64,000 nucleotides of DNA, taken from Hymenobacter setariae (lineage in GTDB: Bacteria; Bacteroidota; Bacteroidia; Cytophagales; Hymenobacteraceae). Below are positions 37,557 to 46,142 of the stretch, one piece after another. The stretch covers positions 286,660-350,659 of the forward strand of contig NZ_VMRJ01000006.1 of NCBI RefSeq assembly GCF_007713685.1, written 5' to 3'. Position 1 is the first letter of the stretch; each line of letters starts with the position of its first letter. A model generated the notes under the pieces. It was not told the origin of the DNA. It searched no databases and was given only the letters and a program-made list of their open reading frames with translations. The translations under genes and the position numbers were made by a program.

Positions 37557-38555
37557 ATGTTGTCAACTTTATTCTCTAGGTGCCCCATGCAGCGGCTGAT
37601 GGCTTGGCTGCCGTGGCTGCTAGCTACGGCCTTAGGGGCCCAGGCCCAGGCCGTGCCCAACCCCGGCGAAAACATCGAATACCTCATTACGTTTGGCGCC
37701 AAAGCCGACCCTGCTTGGGGCGATGACGACTTCACGCAGACGTTCTTCTTCTTGGTGCCGCAAGGCCAGCGCCAGCCAGTGTACCTGCGCGTGTATGACC
37801 CCGACTGCGGCGGCAAGCTCGACTCGCAGAAAGGGGGTTACGATACACGCACCAGCTTTAGTATATATGGCGGGCCGGGGGCCCACTCGGGGGCCGGTGC
37901 CCGCGACCCGCGCCCAGCCCTCAAGCCCCTGCCCGTGACGGGCCGCTTGCTGCAAGAGAAGACCTTTGGCAGCGAGCCACAGTACGACGAGAAGTACTAC
38001 ACCTTCGGTCCGCTCAACCCGCTAGAGGGCGAGTTGGTGGAGGAGTTTAAAGGCTACGTATTCAAGGTAATAGTGCGGGGGCTAAGCGGCAACGACGGCA
38101 ACGTGTATCGCTTTTTCTTCAGCACCGAGCGTGCTGCCAATAATGCGGTGCCCGGCGGCAATGCCTTCACCTACGAGTATTGCTTCCGGTTGCCGCCCGC
38201 GCTGCGTAAAGCCACGGTGCATCTCTATCCTTTTGTTAATGACAAGGTGGTGAGCATGAAACAGAGCAACTACGATGTCGATAAATCGGCTACGCTCACA
38301 GTGTTCAGCGTTTCTAAAAACGGCCACCCTGGCGTGGTGAGTGGTGACAAAGAGTGGAGCAGCAACGTCATTCCGATTACCGATAAGGAGCGTGGCTTGT
38401 CACTGGATTTTCGCCTGACTAGCACGACCAAAACGCCCAATGATATGGTCTTCTACGTCACCGACCAGTACGATACGGCACTACCTTTCTTCGCCGTGCC
38501 TATCGGCGGGCCACCGCGCTACAAGTACGATATCGACATGAAAATACACCGCTAA
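37557..38555 (+). CDS. Secreted protein of unknown function
   Basis: A 332-residue protein. ATG 37557 opens the frame; ATG 37587 would give a more compact signal peptide (MQRLMAWLPWLLATALGAQA). After cleavage the protein is beta-rich (ENIEYLITFGAKADPAWGDD, YLRVYDPDCGGKLDSQKGG, VYRFFFSTE), with one segment resembling C2- or pre-peptidase-like beta sandwiches. No catalytic motif or known family is recognised. It is divergent from the DinB-like gene and followed by a hairpin terminator. Confidence 0.65.
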   Translation: MLSTLFSRCPMQRLMAWLPWLLATALGAQAQAVPNPGENIEYLITFGAKADPAWGDDDFTQTFFFLVPQGQRQPVYLRVYDPDCGGKLDSQKGGYDTRTSFSIYGGPGAHSGAGARDPRPALKPLPVTGRLLQEKTFGSEPQYDEKYYTFGPLNPLEGELVEEFKGYVFKVIVRGLSGNDGNVYRFFFSTERAANNAVPGGNAFTYEYCFRLPPALRKATVHLYPFVNDKVVSMKQSNYDVDKSATLTVFSVSKNGHPGVVSGDKEWSSNVIPITDKERGLSLDFRLTSTTKTPNDMVFYVTDQYDTALPFFAVPIGGPPRYKYDIDMKIHR

Positions 38556-38583
38556 GTAGGCTAGAAGCTTAGCGTATTTAATA

Positions 38584-38613
38584 AAAAAGGCTGCCTAGTG
38601 AGGCAGCCTTTTT
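38584..38613 (+). terminator. Intrinsic terminator after the secreted-protein gene
   Basis: A 13-bp perfect stem (38584-38596 with 38601-38613) with a 4-nt loop and T-rich 3' end lies 28 nt after the stop codon. It can also stop leftward transcription from the minus-strand gene at 38731. Confidence 0.85.
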
Positions 38614-38619
38614 ATATTG

Positions 38620-38715
38620 GTCATGCAGAGGGCAGCGAAGCATCTCGTGTACGAACGTCTGCTTGCGGTAGAGATTACTGTGCCACGCGAGATGCTTCGC
38701 TGCGCTCTGCACGAC
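38620..38715. repeat. Interspersed palindromic repeat (MITE-like)
   Basis: Left arm 38620-38650 and right arm 38685-38715 are inverted copies that match at about 28 of 31 positions (cores GCAGCGAAGCATCTCG and CGAGATGCTTCGCTGC), with a 34-bp spacer. Translated by chance it gives the QRSISRGTVIS...RCFAALCMT string familiar from spurious Bacteroidota ORFs, which marks a dispersed repeat family. It sits between a terminator and the 3' end of the disordered-protein gene. Confidence 0.75.
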
Positions 38716-38730
38716 AGACGAAATAGCTTC

Positions 38731-40035
38731 TTAATTGCTAGGCTCGTCACGGCCGGCGTTTCGGCGAGGCTCGGGGCCGTAGTCACCTTCCTCCGGCTTG
38801 TCGTTGCCTTCGGGCCGATAGTTATCGCGCTGACCTTGGCCGTAGTTTTTGGCTTTGTCTTGCTGCGTAAACTCGTCGTACTCGGGGCCGCGGGCACCAG
38901 GATTTTCGTCGTCGTAAGAGCCGCCGCGCGAGCCGTGGCCCTGGCTGGCATCGCCCTCCTTGGAGCCGCCCGGCCCGAAGCCACTGCGCGAGTCACCGGT
39001 TTTGGGGTTGCCGGGCTGTTCTTGCTCGCTGCGCTCGTGGCCATAGCCGTAGCCCTCGGTTTGGGGCGCGTCGGGCGAGTTGACGGGGGCCGGGGCTGCG
39101 CCATCGCCTGCGGGGGCACCGCCGGGCTGCTGGCCGTGACTGCGGCCACCTTGGCTGCCCTGGTTGTCGTAGCCGCCGCGCGACGAGTGCTGGTCCTCTA
39201 CTTCGCCGTGGCCGTTGGGGCCTAGGGGCAAGTGGCGGTCGGGGGTGCCGGCCGGTAGCCCGGCGCCACTGGTGTGGCCATAGTCGGCGGCGTAGGCCGG
39301 GCCCACGGTGGGGGCACCGTTATCGTTTTGGAAGGCGGCATCGGGACCCGTTTTATCGGGCAGGTTGCGGGTGTCTTGGGCGTTGCCACGGCCATCGGTA
39401 GGCGTAGCATTGGGCTGGCCCATAGTAGCAGCTTGAGAGGTGGGCGTGTCGTGCACCGCATGGCCCTGCTGGTCAGGCACTAGGTCGCGGCCATCATAGG
39501 CGCGGTAAGCATTGTGCTGCAGGCCGGGCTGAGCCGCGCCTTCGCCGTAGTATTTCTCCTCGGTAGCCTCGGCCCTAGGGTGTTCCACAGCCGGGTTGGT
39601 TTCTCGGTATTGGTTGCCGTAGCCGCCGTGGGTGGCGCCCTGGTTGTATTCCTGCTGTCCTAGCTCGCCGCGGTTGGCATCGGCGCGCTGGTTGCTGGCG
39701 CGGTCGTGGTCATGGTAGCTGGGCTGCACGTCGTTGCCGAAGTTGCCGCCATACACGTTGGCTTGGGTGCTATTGGAGGGTGGCGCGGCCGTGAGGTCGT
39801 CGGGATTGGCCTCTTTATTCTCTTGCTGGCCACCAGCTTCTACAGCGCCTTGGCCAGCATCCATCTCGCTGTCTACTAGCTCTTGGCTGGAGGGCGGCGT
39901 GTCGGTGGTCGATTTGTTAGGGTTGTTAGCCAGCGTGTTCTGCACGTCAATACCCATTTTGGTATTGGCCGTGGGCTCAGGGCCGCGGTTGCCCGCAATA
40001 GAGTTGGTGCCGGGGTTGGCTTCGTCGTTAGTCAT
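38731..40035 (-). CDS. Intrinsically disordered hydrophilic protein
   Basis: A 434-residue protein rich in Gly, Asn, Gln, Asp, Glu, Pro, Ala and Ser, with no Cys or Trp, no hydrophobic segment and no signal peptide. Runs such as SRGGYDNQGSQGGRSHGQQP, YGYGHERSEQEQPGNPKTGD and KNYGQGQRDNYRPEGNDKPE indicate full disorder. No domain is recognised. The composition is like hydrophilins/LEA-type proteins linked with desiccation tolerance in other organisms; that role is only an inference. Codon use is ordinary for the window and the longer antisense frames have no recognisable content, which supports this strand as coding. Confidence 0.7.
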   Translation of the reverse strand: MTNDEANPGTNSIAGNRGPEPTANTKMGIDVQNTLANNPNKSTTDTPPSSQELVDSEMDAGQGAVEAGGQQENKEANPDDLTAAPPSNSTQANVYGGNFGNDVQPSYHDHDRASNQRADANRGELGQQEYNQGATHGGYGNQYRETNPAVEHPRAEATEEKYYGEGAAQPGLQHNAYRAYDGRDLVPDQQGHAVHDTPTSQAATMGQPNATPTDGRGNAQDTRNLPDKTGPDAAFQNDNGAPTVGPAYAADYGHTSGAGLPAGTPDRHLPLGPNGHGEVEDQHSSRGGYDNQGSQGGRSHGQQPGGAPAGDGAAPAPVNSPDAPQTEGYGYGHERSEQEQPGNPKTGDSRSGFGPGGSKEGDASQGHGSRGGSYDDENPGARGPEYDEFTQQDKAKNYGQGQRDNYRPEGNDKPEEGDYGPEPRRNAGRDEPSN

Positions 40036-40154
40036 AAGAGGGAGGGCCAGAGGCGGTGGGAAAGGCGAAAGTGCTCTGGGCTATACGCCGCCGCCTAAAT
40101 AGGGGTTGACGCCTAGGCGGCTTAGCGCCCGCTGCGCCACCGGTAGTTCAGCTT

Positions 40155-40183
40155 TTGGCAACTAAGCGCTTGGCTTACATTTG
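40155..40183 (+). promoter_or_regulatory. Bacteroidota-type promoter for the amidase gene
   Basis: TTG at 40155-40157, an 18-nt spacer and TACATTTG at 40176-40183 fit the consensus closely. Transcription would begin near 40190, about 18 nt before the ATG at 40208. Confidence 0.6.
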
Positions 40184-40207
40184 AAATTCTGAACCTGCCC
40201 TCGATTT

Positions 40208-41866
40208 ATGAAGCGCCGCCAATTTCTACGCCAAAGCACCCAAGCTACTCTTGCCTCCAGCCTGTTGCCACTCGCAGCCAGCGCGTTGCCTGCCGCCTTG
40301 CCCACCACCGCACCTAGGAGCCCCGCCGCTCAGCCGCAGGACAAAGACCTGGACCTAAGCGAGCGCACCATCGCCGACCTGCAAACCTATCTGCAAAGCA
40401 GCCAGGGTAGTAGCCGCCGCCTGTGCCAGCTCTACCTCGACCGCATAGAAGCGCTCAATGCCAAAGGCCCGGCTATTAATGCCATAATCGAGCTGAACCC
40501 CGATGCGCTGAGTATTGCTGATGCTTTGGATAAGGAGCGCAAAGCCGGCAAGCTACGCGGGCCGCTGCACGGCATTCCGGTGCTGCTAAAAGACAATATT
40601 GACACTGGCGACAAGATGCAAACCACAGCCGGCGCGCTGGCGCTAGCTGGGCACCGCGCCGCCAAAGATTCTTTTGTGGCTAAGCAGCTGCGGGCTGCGG
40701 GCGCCGTGATATTGGGCAAAACCAACCTGAGTGAGTGGGCCAACTTCCGCTCGACGCACTCGGCCAGCGGCTGGAGCAGCCGCGGCGGCCAAACCCACAA
40801 CCCCTATGTGCTTGACCGCACGCCCAGCGGCAGCAGCGCCGGCTCGGGTTCGGCGGTGGCGGCCAGCCTGTGTGCGGTAGCTGTGGGCACCGAAACCAAT
40901 GGCTCCATTGTGTCGCCCTCGTCGGTAAATGGCCTCGTGGGCCTCAAGCCGACCGTGGGCTTGGTGAGCCGCACCGGCATCATACCCATCTCGGCCACCC
41001 AGGACACAGCCGGCCCCATGGCCCGCACCGTACGCGACGCCGCTATTTTGCTCGGCGGTATGGTAGGGATGGACACTGCTGACGCGCTTCACGCCGTCGG
41101 GCAGCCTAATCGAATGATAACAAGTACTATCAAAACAAACGATTACTATGTTAATAAACTGCGCCCCGACGCACTAAAAGGTCAGAAGCTCGGCGTCGAA
41201 AAAAGCCACCTCGCCAGCCAAACTGCTGCCGGCGAGCTGCTGCGCCAGGCCGTGGCCGTGCTCAAGGCGCAGGGCGCCACAGTGGTCGAGGTAGACGTGC
41301 GCAGCGCCGTGGCGCCCGTGGGCGAAGCCGAGTTTGACGTGCTGCTGTATGAGTTCAAAGATGGCGTAAATAACTACCTAGGTCAGACCAACGCGCCGGT
41401 TAAGACGCTCGCCGATGTTATTACCTTCAACAAGGCCAATGCTACCAAGGCAATGCCTTTCTTCCAGCAGGAAATCTTGGAGCAAGCCGAAAAAACTGAA
41501 GGCCTAGGTGCCGAAAAGTATAAGACGGCCCTACGCAAAGTAGTAGATACCTCGCGCCAAGCTTTGGACGCAGCTCTCAAAACCGATGGCGGGCTAGCTG
41601 CTATCGTGGGTATCACGACTGGCCCGGCCGCCTGCATCGACCTCGTGAATGGTGAGTATGGCACAGGCCCCGGCTTTGCTGGCCCGGCCGCGATGGCCGG
41701 CTACCCGCACCTCACCGTGCCAATGGGTAATATTCATGGCCTGCCGGTAGGCATCTCCTTCGTAGGTGGCCCTTACAAAGAAGCAGAGTTGCTAGGCCTT
41801 GGCTACGCCTACGAGCAGACTACCAAGCATCGCAAGGCCCCGACCTTCCGGGCGGTGATAGGGTAA
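40208..41866 (+). CDS. Tat-exported amidase (amidase-signature family)
   Basis: A 552-residue enzyme with a twin-arginine start (KRRQFLRQS) and a signal peptide ending near residue 35, so it is exported folded to the periplasm. The amidase-signature Ser-cisSer-Lys triad is visible: Lys128 in PVLLKDN, the cis-Ser near 209 in [10 protein letters not shown], and the nucleophile Ser233 in [12 protein letters not shown]. Family members hydrolyse amides of varied size; the substrate cannot be named. Length is normal for periplasmic amidases. A hairpin follows the stop. Confidence 0.9.
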   Translation: MKRRQFLRQSTQATLASSLLPLAASALPAALPTTAPRSPAAQPQDKDLDLSERTIADLQTYLQSSQGSSRRLCQLYLDRIEALNAKGPAINAIIELNPDALSIADALDKERKAGKLRGPLHGIPVLLKDNIDTGDKMQTTAGALALAGHRAAKDSFVAKQLRAAGAVILGKTNLSEWANFRSTHSASGWSSRGGQTHNPYVLDRTPSGSSAGSGSAVAASLCAVAVGTETNGSIVSPSSVNGLVGLKPTVGLVSRTGIIPISATQDTAGPMARTVRDAAILLGGMVGMDTADALHAVGQPNRMITSTIKTNDYYVNKLRPDALKGQKLGVEKSHLASQTAAGELLRQAVAVLKAQGATVVEVDVRSAVAPVGEAEFDVLLYEFKDGVNNYLGQTNAPVKTLADVITFNKANATKAMPFFQQEILEQAEKTEGLGAEKYKTALRKVVDTSRQALDAALKTDGGLAAIVGITTGPAACIDLVNGEYGTGPGFAGPAAMAGYPHLTVPMGNIHGLPVGISFVGGPYKEAELLGLGYAYEQTTKHRKAPTFRAVIG

Positions 41867-41871
41867 GGTTG

Positions 41872-41918
41872 CCGCAAGGCGAAGCACTGGCTCCTGAAGC
41901 CAACGCTTCGCCTTGTGG
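41872..41918 (+). terminator. Hairpin between amidase and AraC genes
   Basis: A 14-bp stem with one mismatch (41872-41885 with 41905-41918) encloses a second small stem (41888-41892 with 41898-41902). It starts 6 nt after the amidase stop. There is no T tract, so it may only attenuate. Confidence 0.5.
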
Positions 41919-41955
41919 TGAGTGTACCTTTGAATTTCACAAAGCCGCCTTTGCT

Positions 41956-42897
41956 ATGACTGCCGCCCCGCTCACCGAATTTTACCAGGAAGTAACGGCC
42001 TGTACCGGGGCTGAGCTGAGTACCCTGCTGCCGAGTGGCATCCAGCAAGAGGTAGGGCACTTCAACGTGTTCGATGTGGCCGAAATTTGGCAGGCTACGC
42101 TGAAAAAGCCAACTGTGGCCTTGCCTTGCCGGGGCTTCTATAAAATCAGCTTGCTTCATGGTCGCAACCGGATTGAGTATCGCGACACGGCCATTGAGTT
42201 GGAAGGACCGGTTCTGATTTTTTCCTCGCCCAAGCTACTACATGCCTGGCTGCCCCAGCAACCGATGCAAGCCGGGCATTTTTGCGTTTTCACGGCCGAG
42301 TTTTTGCGCGCTACAAGTAGCGGAGTGGTGCTCGATGAATTGCCCATTTTTAAGTCGGAAAGCTTCCCGATGTTTCAGTTGTCGGCGGCGGAAGGTGCCC
42401 GCGCTGAAACCGTTTTTCAGCGAATGCAGGAGGAAATGGCCTCCGACTACGCCTACAAGTACGACCTGTTGCGCACCTACGCGCTTGAGCTCATTCACCT
42501 AGGGCAGAAGCGGCAGCCCGCCGCCGGGTTGCACCCGGCGCACAGCGCGCCGGCGCGGCTCACGTCACGGTTTATTGAGTTGCTAGAGCAGCAGTTTCCG
42601 CTCGAAAACCCCCGCCAGCAGCTGCGCCTGCGCACCGCCATCGCCTACGCCGACCGGCTGGCCGTGCACGTCAACCACCTCAATAAGGTGTTGAAGGAAA
42701 CAACTGGCCGCACGACCACCGACCTTATTATGGGCCGGATGGGGCAGGAGGCAGAGGCGCTGCTGCGCCAAACCCACTGGACCATGGCCGAAATTGCCGA
42801 CAGCCTGGGCTTTACCGATGTGGCGCACTTCTCGCACTTCTTCAAGCGCCACGCAGCGGTAGCGCCGGGCGCGTTCCGTGCCCATGCGTTAGTTTGA
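41956..42897 (+). CDS. AraC-family transcriptional regulator
   Basis: The start is placed at ATG 41956, because a -7-like TACCTTTG (41925-41932) and a hairpin lie upstream inside the longer open frame. The 313-residue protein has an N-terminal cupin-like sensing region (about 20-150) and a C-terminal double helix-turn-helix (about 215-313): LAVHVNHLNKVLKETTGRTT for the first HTH and WTMAEIADSLGFTDVAHFSH FFKRH for the second. It probably controls the SDR gene 90 nt downstream (inference), since AraC/SDR pairs of this kind are common in soil Bacteroidota. Confidence 0.88.
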   Translation: MTAAPLTEFYQEVTACTGAELSTLLPSGIQQEVGHFNVFDVAEIWQATLKKPTVALPCRGFYKISLLHGRNRIEYRDTAIELEGPVLIFSSPKLLHAWLPQQPMQAGHFCVFTAEFLRATSSGVVLDELPIFKSESFPMFQLSAAEGARAETVFQRMQEEMASDYAYKYDLLRTYALELIHLGQKRQPAAGLHPAHSAPARLTSRFIELLEQQFPLENPRQQLRLRTAIAYADRLAVHVNHLNKVLKETTGRTTTDLIMGRMGQEAEALLRQTHWTMAEIADSLGFTDVAHFSHFFKRHAAVAPGAFRAHALV

Positions 42898-42987
42898 ATT
42901 CTACATAAAACAGATTGGTAGGCGCAAGTGCTGCCCTAGGTGGCCGGGGGACCTTTGTCATGTTCTTAAACGCAACCGTTTACCCAC

Positions 42988-43740
42988 ATGACAACTTCCA
43001 AAATCGCCCTGGTTACCGGCGGCAGCCGTGGCCTGGGCAAAAACATGGCCCTCAGCCTAGCCCAAAAAGGCATCGACGTAATTCTGACCTACCACAGCCA
43101 GCAGGGTGAAGCGCAAGCCACGGTGGTCGAAATAGAAGCCCTAGGTCGCAAGGCGCTAGCTGTGCAGCTCAATGCGGCTGACCTCAGCAGCTTCGACGCT
43201 TTCTACGAGCAGCTAACTACGGCGCTGCCCGCCACTTTTGGCGCCAGCCGCTTCGATTTCTTAATCAACAATGCGGGCACGAGCCTCACTGCGCCTATCA
43301 CTGACACGACGGAGGCACAGTTCGACGACATGCTGAACATTCACTTCAAGGGGGTGTATTTTCTAACTCAAAAGGCGTTGCCGCTGCTCAATGATGGCGG
43401 ACGCATCATTAATATCTCGTCGGCAACTACGCGCAGCTCCTTTGCGGGTGCCTCGGCCTATGCTTCTATGAAAGGCGCGGTAGAGGTTTTCACGCGGTAC
43501 TTGGCAGTGGAGCTCGGCGCGCGAGGCATTGCAGCCAATGTGGTGGCGCCCGGAGCCATCTTCGGCGGCGGGGCCATGACGGATACACCCGAAATACGGG
43601 CCTACGTAGCCCAGCTAACTGCCCTAGGTCGGGTGGGGCTGCCCGACGACGTGGGCGGCATAGTAGCCTTCCTCTGCACCGAAGACGCCAAGTGGCTCAA
43701 TGGCCAGCGCATCGAAGCAACGGGCGGCATGAGCTTGTAG
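42988..43740 (+). CDS. Short-chain dehydrogenase/reductase (SDR) family protein
   Basis: A 250-residue classical SDR. The nucleotide-binding motif TGGSRGLG (residues 10-17), the NNAGT motif and the catalytic S...YASMK set are all present, as is the C-terminal GQRIEATGGMSL. The Arg after Ser in the first motif suggests NADP(H). Substrate unknown; this type often reduces small ketones or aldehydes. It follows the AraC-type regulator and ends at a strong convergent terminator. Confidence 0.9.
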   Translation: MTTSKIALVTGGSRGLGKNMALSLAQKGIDVILTYHSQQGEAQATVVEIEALGRKALAVQLNAADLSSFDAFYEQLTTALPATFGASRFDFLINNAGTSLTAPITDTTEAQFDDMLNIHFKGVYFLTQKALPLLNDGGRIINISSATTRSSFAGASAYASMKGAVEVFTRYLAVELGARGIAANVVAPGAIFGGGAMTDTPEIRAYVAQLTALGRVGLPDDVGGIVAFLCTEDAKWLNGQRIEATGGMSL

Positions 43741-43758
43741 CGCTCATCTTAGCAAACC

Positions 43759-43807
43759 AAAACGGCGCCGCTAGCCAGGAGTTACCTCCGGCTAGCGGCG
43801 CCGTTTT
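43759..43807. terminator. Bidirectional terminator between SDR and GlcD genes
   Basis: A perfect 18-bp stem (43759-43776 with 43790-43807) and a 13-nt loop, with four A and four T residues at the outer ends, lies between the two converging genes. Confidence 0.88.
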
Positions 43808-43826
43808 AGCGTGGACAAGCTGCTGC

Positions 43827-45236
43827 CTAGAATATCTTGCCGGGGTTTAGGATACCGTGCGGGTCAAATACTTGCTTGATGCCGCGCATCAGGTTGAGGT
43901 TGGCTTCGGCTAGGGCAATGTGCATGAAAGGCTTTTGCACCAGCCCGATGCCGTGCTCGCCCGAGATGGTGCCGCCGAGCTTCACACAAAGCTGGAAAAT
44001 CTCGGAGATGGGCTGGCGCAGACCTACGTTCCACTGCTCGTCGGTGAGCTCGCCGCGGATGATGTTGACGTGCAGGTTGCCATCGCCAGCGTGGCCGTAG
44101 CACACGCTCTTGAAGCCGTAGCGCTGGCCGATTTCCTTCACGCCCTTGAGCAGCGTGGGCAGCTCGGCGCGGGGCACCACGGTATCTTCCTCCTTATACA
44201 CCGAGTTGTAACGCACCGAATTACCGATGTTGCGGCGAATCTTCCACAGGTCGTCCTTTTGGCCGGCCGTGTCGGCCAGCAGGATTTCACCCACGTCGTA
44301 CTTCTCCAGCACTCCGTACACCTGCTCGGCTTCCTTATAAAGCTGGTCTAGGTCCTGGCCATCGAGCTCGATGAGCAAGTGCGCCGTGATGTCCTCAGGC
44401 AGCGTGAGCGGAATCTTGAGGTAATCCGACGACCAAGCAATGGCCTCGCGCTCCATAAACTCCATGCCCGACGGAATAATGCCCGCCCGGAACACTGCCG
44501 ATACTGCCTCAGCAGCCTGCGCCTCCTGGCGGAAGGGCACTAGCATCAGAATGTTGTGCTGGGGGTAGTGGAGGAGGCGGAACACTACGCGGGTAATAAT
44601 CCCTAGGGTACCCTCCGAGCCTACCATGAGCTGCGTGAGGTTGTAGCCGGTGGCATACTTAAGGGTGTTGGCACCAGTCCAAATGATGTCGCCGTTGGGC
44701 AGTACTACTTGTAGGTTCAGCACGTAGTCGCGGGTGGTGCCGTATTTCACGGCCTTGGGTCCGCCGCTGCTCTGGCTCAAGTTGCCTCCTAGAAAGCACG
44801 AGCCCTTGCTGGCTGGGTCGGGCGGGTAAAACAAGCCCACTTCTTTCACCGCATTTTGCAGGGCCTCGGTCACCACGCCAGGCTCGGTGGTCACTTGCAG
44901 GTTGCGCTCGTCGATGTTGAGAATCTTGTTGAAGCGCTCCATGCTCAGCACCACGCCGTTGTGGATGGGCAGCGCGCCCCCGCTTAGGCCCGTGCCTGCG
45001 CCCCGCGCCGTCACGGGTACGCGGTGCTCGTGGCACAGCCGCATAATGGCGCTCACTTCCTCCGTGGTGCCGGGGCGCAGCACTACATCGGGCGCGAAGT
45101 GAAAGTCCTCGGTGTGGTCGCGGCCGTAGGTTTCGTACTGAAGCGCCTCGGTGCGCTGGGCGGTGAGCACGTGCGCCGGGCCTACAATGCCCTCGAAGGC
45201 AACTACAAGCTCAGGGGTAAGCGGGGAGAAGGTCAT
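43827..45236 (-). CDS. FAD-linked oxidase, glycolate/D-lactate dehydrogenase type
   Basis: A 469-residue flavoprotein of the GlcD/Dld group. The FAD_binding_4 domain shows VVLRPGTTEEVSAIMRLCHE, TARGAGTGLSGGALP and LGGNLSQSSGGPKAVKYGTT. The C-terminal FAD-oxidase domain has CYGHAGDGNLHVNI (metal-binding His) and ISGEHGIGL. It would oxidise a 2-hydroxy acid such as glycolate or D-lactate to the 2-oxo acid. No GlcE or GlcF partner is adjacent, so it may work as a single subunit. A minus-strand -7-like TACTTTTG lies at 45270-45263. Confidence 0.88.
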   Translation of the reverse strand: MTFSPLTPELVVAFEGIVGPAHVLTAQRTEALQYETYGRDHTEDFHFAPDVVLRPGTTEEVSAIMRLCHEHRVPVTARGAGTGLSGGALPIHNGVVLSMERFNKILNIDERNLQVTTEPGVVTEALQNAVKEVGLFYPPDPASKGSCFLGGNLSQSSGGPKAVKYGTTRDYVLNLQVVLPNGDIIWTGANTLKYATGYNLTQLMVGSEGTLGIITRVVFRLLHYPQHNILMLVPFRQEAQAAEAVSAVFRAGIIPSGMEFMEREAIAWSSDYLKIPLTLPEDITAHLLIELDGQDLDQLYKEAEQVYGVLEKYDVGEILLADTAGQKDDLWKIRRNIGNSVRYNSVYKEEDTVVPRAELPTLLKGVKEIGQRYGFKSVCYGHAGDGNLHVNIIRGELTDEQWNVGLRQPISEIFQLCVKLGGTISGEHGIGLVQKPFMHIALAEANLNLMRGIKQVFDPHGILNPGKIF

Positions 45237-45262
45237 GGGAGAAAAATGCCGGTGTAAAGACC

Positions 45263-45276
45263 CAAAAGTATATTTG
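45263..45276. promoter_or_regulatory. Overlapping divergent -7 elements
   Basis: On the minus strand 45270-45263 reads TACTTTTG, serving the GlcD-type gene (start 45236). On the plus strand 45269-45276 reads TATATTTG, serving the NlpC/P60 gene. Both fit TAnnTTTG and they share two bases, so the two promoters may exclude each other. Neither has a well-spaced TTG. Confidence 0.4.
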
Positions 45277-45281
45277 TTCTA

Positions 45282-46007
45282 ATGCACAGTGAAGTAACGA
45301 AGGTACAGCGGATGATTTTAGGGCACCTAGCCACACGGCGTTTGCCAGCCACCACGGGGCTTTATTTCCTAGGTATAGTGCTGTTGCTGCTGAGTGCCAG
45401 CTGCCAACGCCAGCTCAATCAGCGCAACGGCCGCTACTACTCGGCCCGCGATATGGTGCGCATCAAGCGCGGCGAGCGCGTGACGACCCGCCCCGGCAGC
45501 CGGCCCGCCAGCCGCCCAGCTTTGGCCAAGAGCAAAGTAAAAACGAGCGTGCCCAGCGGCAGCGGCACGGTAGTAGCCAAAAGTGTGACGAAGCGCCCTG
45601 CGCGCATGGGCAATGCCACTGGCGCCTTAGCCAGCGTCATCGAAAACGCCCGTGCCTACTATGGCGTGCCCTATCTATTTGGCGGCACCACCCGCCTAGG
45701 TATGGACTGCTCGGCCCTGCTCCAGCTGTCCTTTGCTGATGCGGGCATCGACATTCCGCGCTCGTCCAACGAGCAAGCGGCCTGGGGCGAGCCGGTGAAG
45801 CCAACTGAGCTGCGGCCCGGCGATTTTTTATTTTTTGGCGCCTCACCGGGCTCGCCTATCATCACGCACGTGGGCATGGTGACGGTAGTTGACAGCGAAG
45901 GCGTCGAATTCATCCATGCCTCGACCTCGCTGGGCGTCACCGAAAACAGCTTTGAGCTAGACTATTACCTCAGTCGCTTCATTCGGGCCGTACGCCCTAG
46001 ACTGTGA
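45282..46007 (+). CDS. NlpC/P60 (C40) cell-wall peptidase, lipoprotein
   Basis: The 241-residue frame contains a lipoprotein signal ending LLSASC (lipid Cys 41 from this start). If transcription starts just after the -7 box at 45276, the in-frame ATG at 45312 is the more likely start. A basic linker (residues 60-105) leads to the C40 domain with Cys143 (MDCSALL), His196 (ITHVGMV) and His212 (FIHAST), the catalytic triad. It would cleave peptide cross-links of peptidoglycan, anchored in an envelope membrane. Confidence 0.88.
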   Translation: MHSEVTKVQRMILGHLATRRLPATTGLYFLGIVLLLLSASCQRQLNQRNGRYYSARDMVRIKRGERVTTRPGSRPASRPALAKSKVKTSVPSGSGTVVAKSVTKRPARMGNATGALASVIENARAYYGVPYLFGGTTRLGMDCSALLQLSFADAGIDIPRSSNEQAAWGEPVKPTELRPGDFLFFGASPGSPIITHVGMVTVVDSEGVEFIHASTSLGVTENSFELDYYLSRFIRAVRPRL

Positions 46008-46071
46008 AGTTCTGATGAACTATAGAAGTGGTAAGCTGTTGTTTAGTAGATTCTTAACACTAGGATAATAC

Positions 46072-46100
46072 TTGGGGGTAGGAGGTGCTGGTAACTTTGC
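46072..46100 (+). promoter_or_regulatory. Bacteroidota-type promoter for TonB receptor 1
   Basis: TTG at 46072-46074, an 18-nt spacer and TAACTTTG at 46093-46100 fit the consensus exactly. Transcription would begin near 46107, about 36 nt before the start codon. Confidence 0.65.
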
Positions 46101-46142
46101 GGTGCTATTTTTTCCGCTTTTTTTACCTTTTGTCAACCCCCT

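Noticed and set aside
38617-39225. 202-codon plus-strand frame opposite the disordered-protein gene
   Set aside because: Its Val/Ala/Leu-rich content is the expected complement of Gly/Asp/Glu-rich codons, and it begins in the palindromic repeat.
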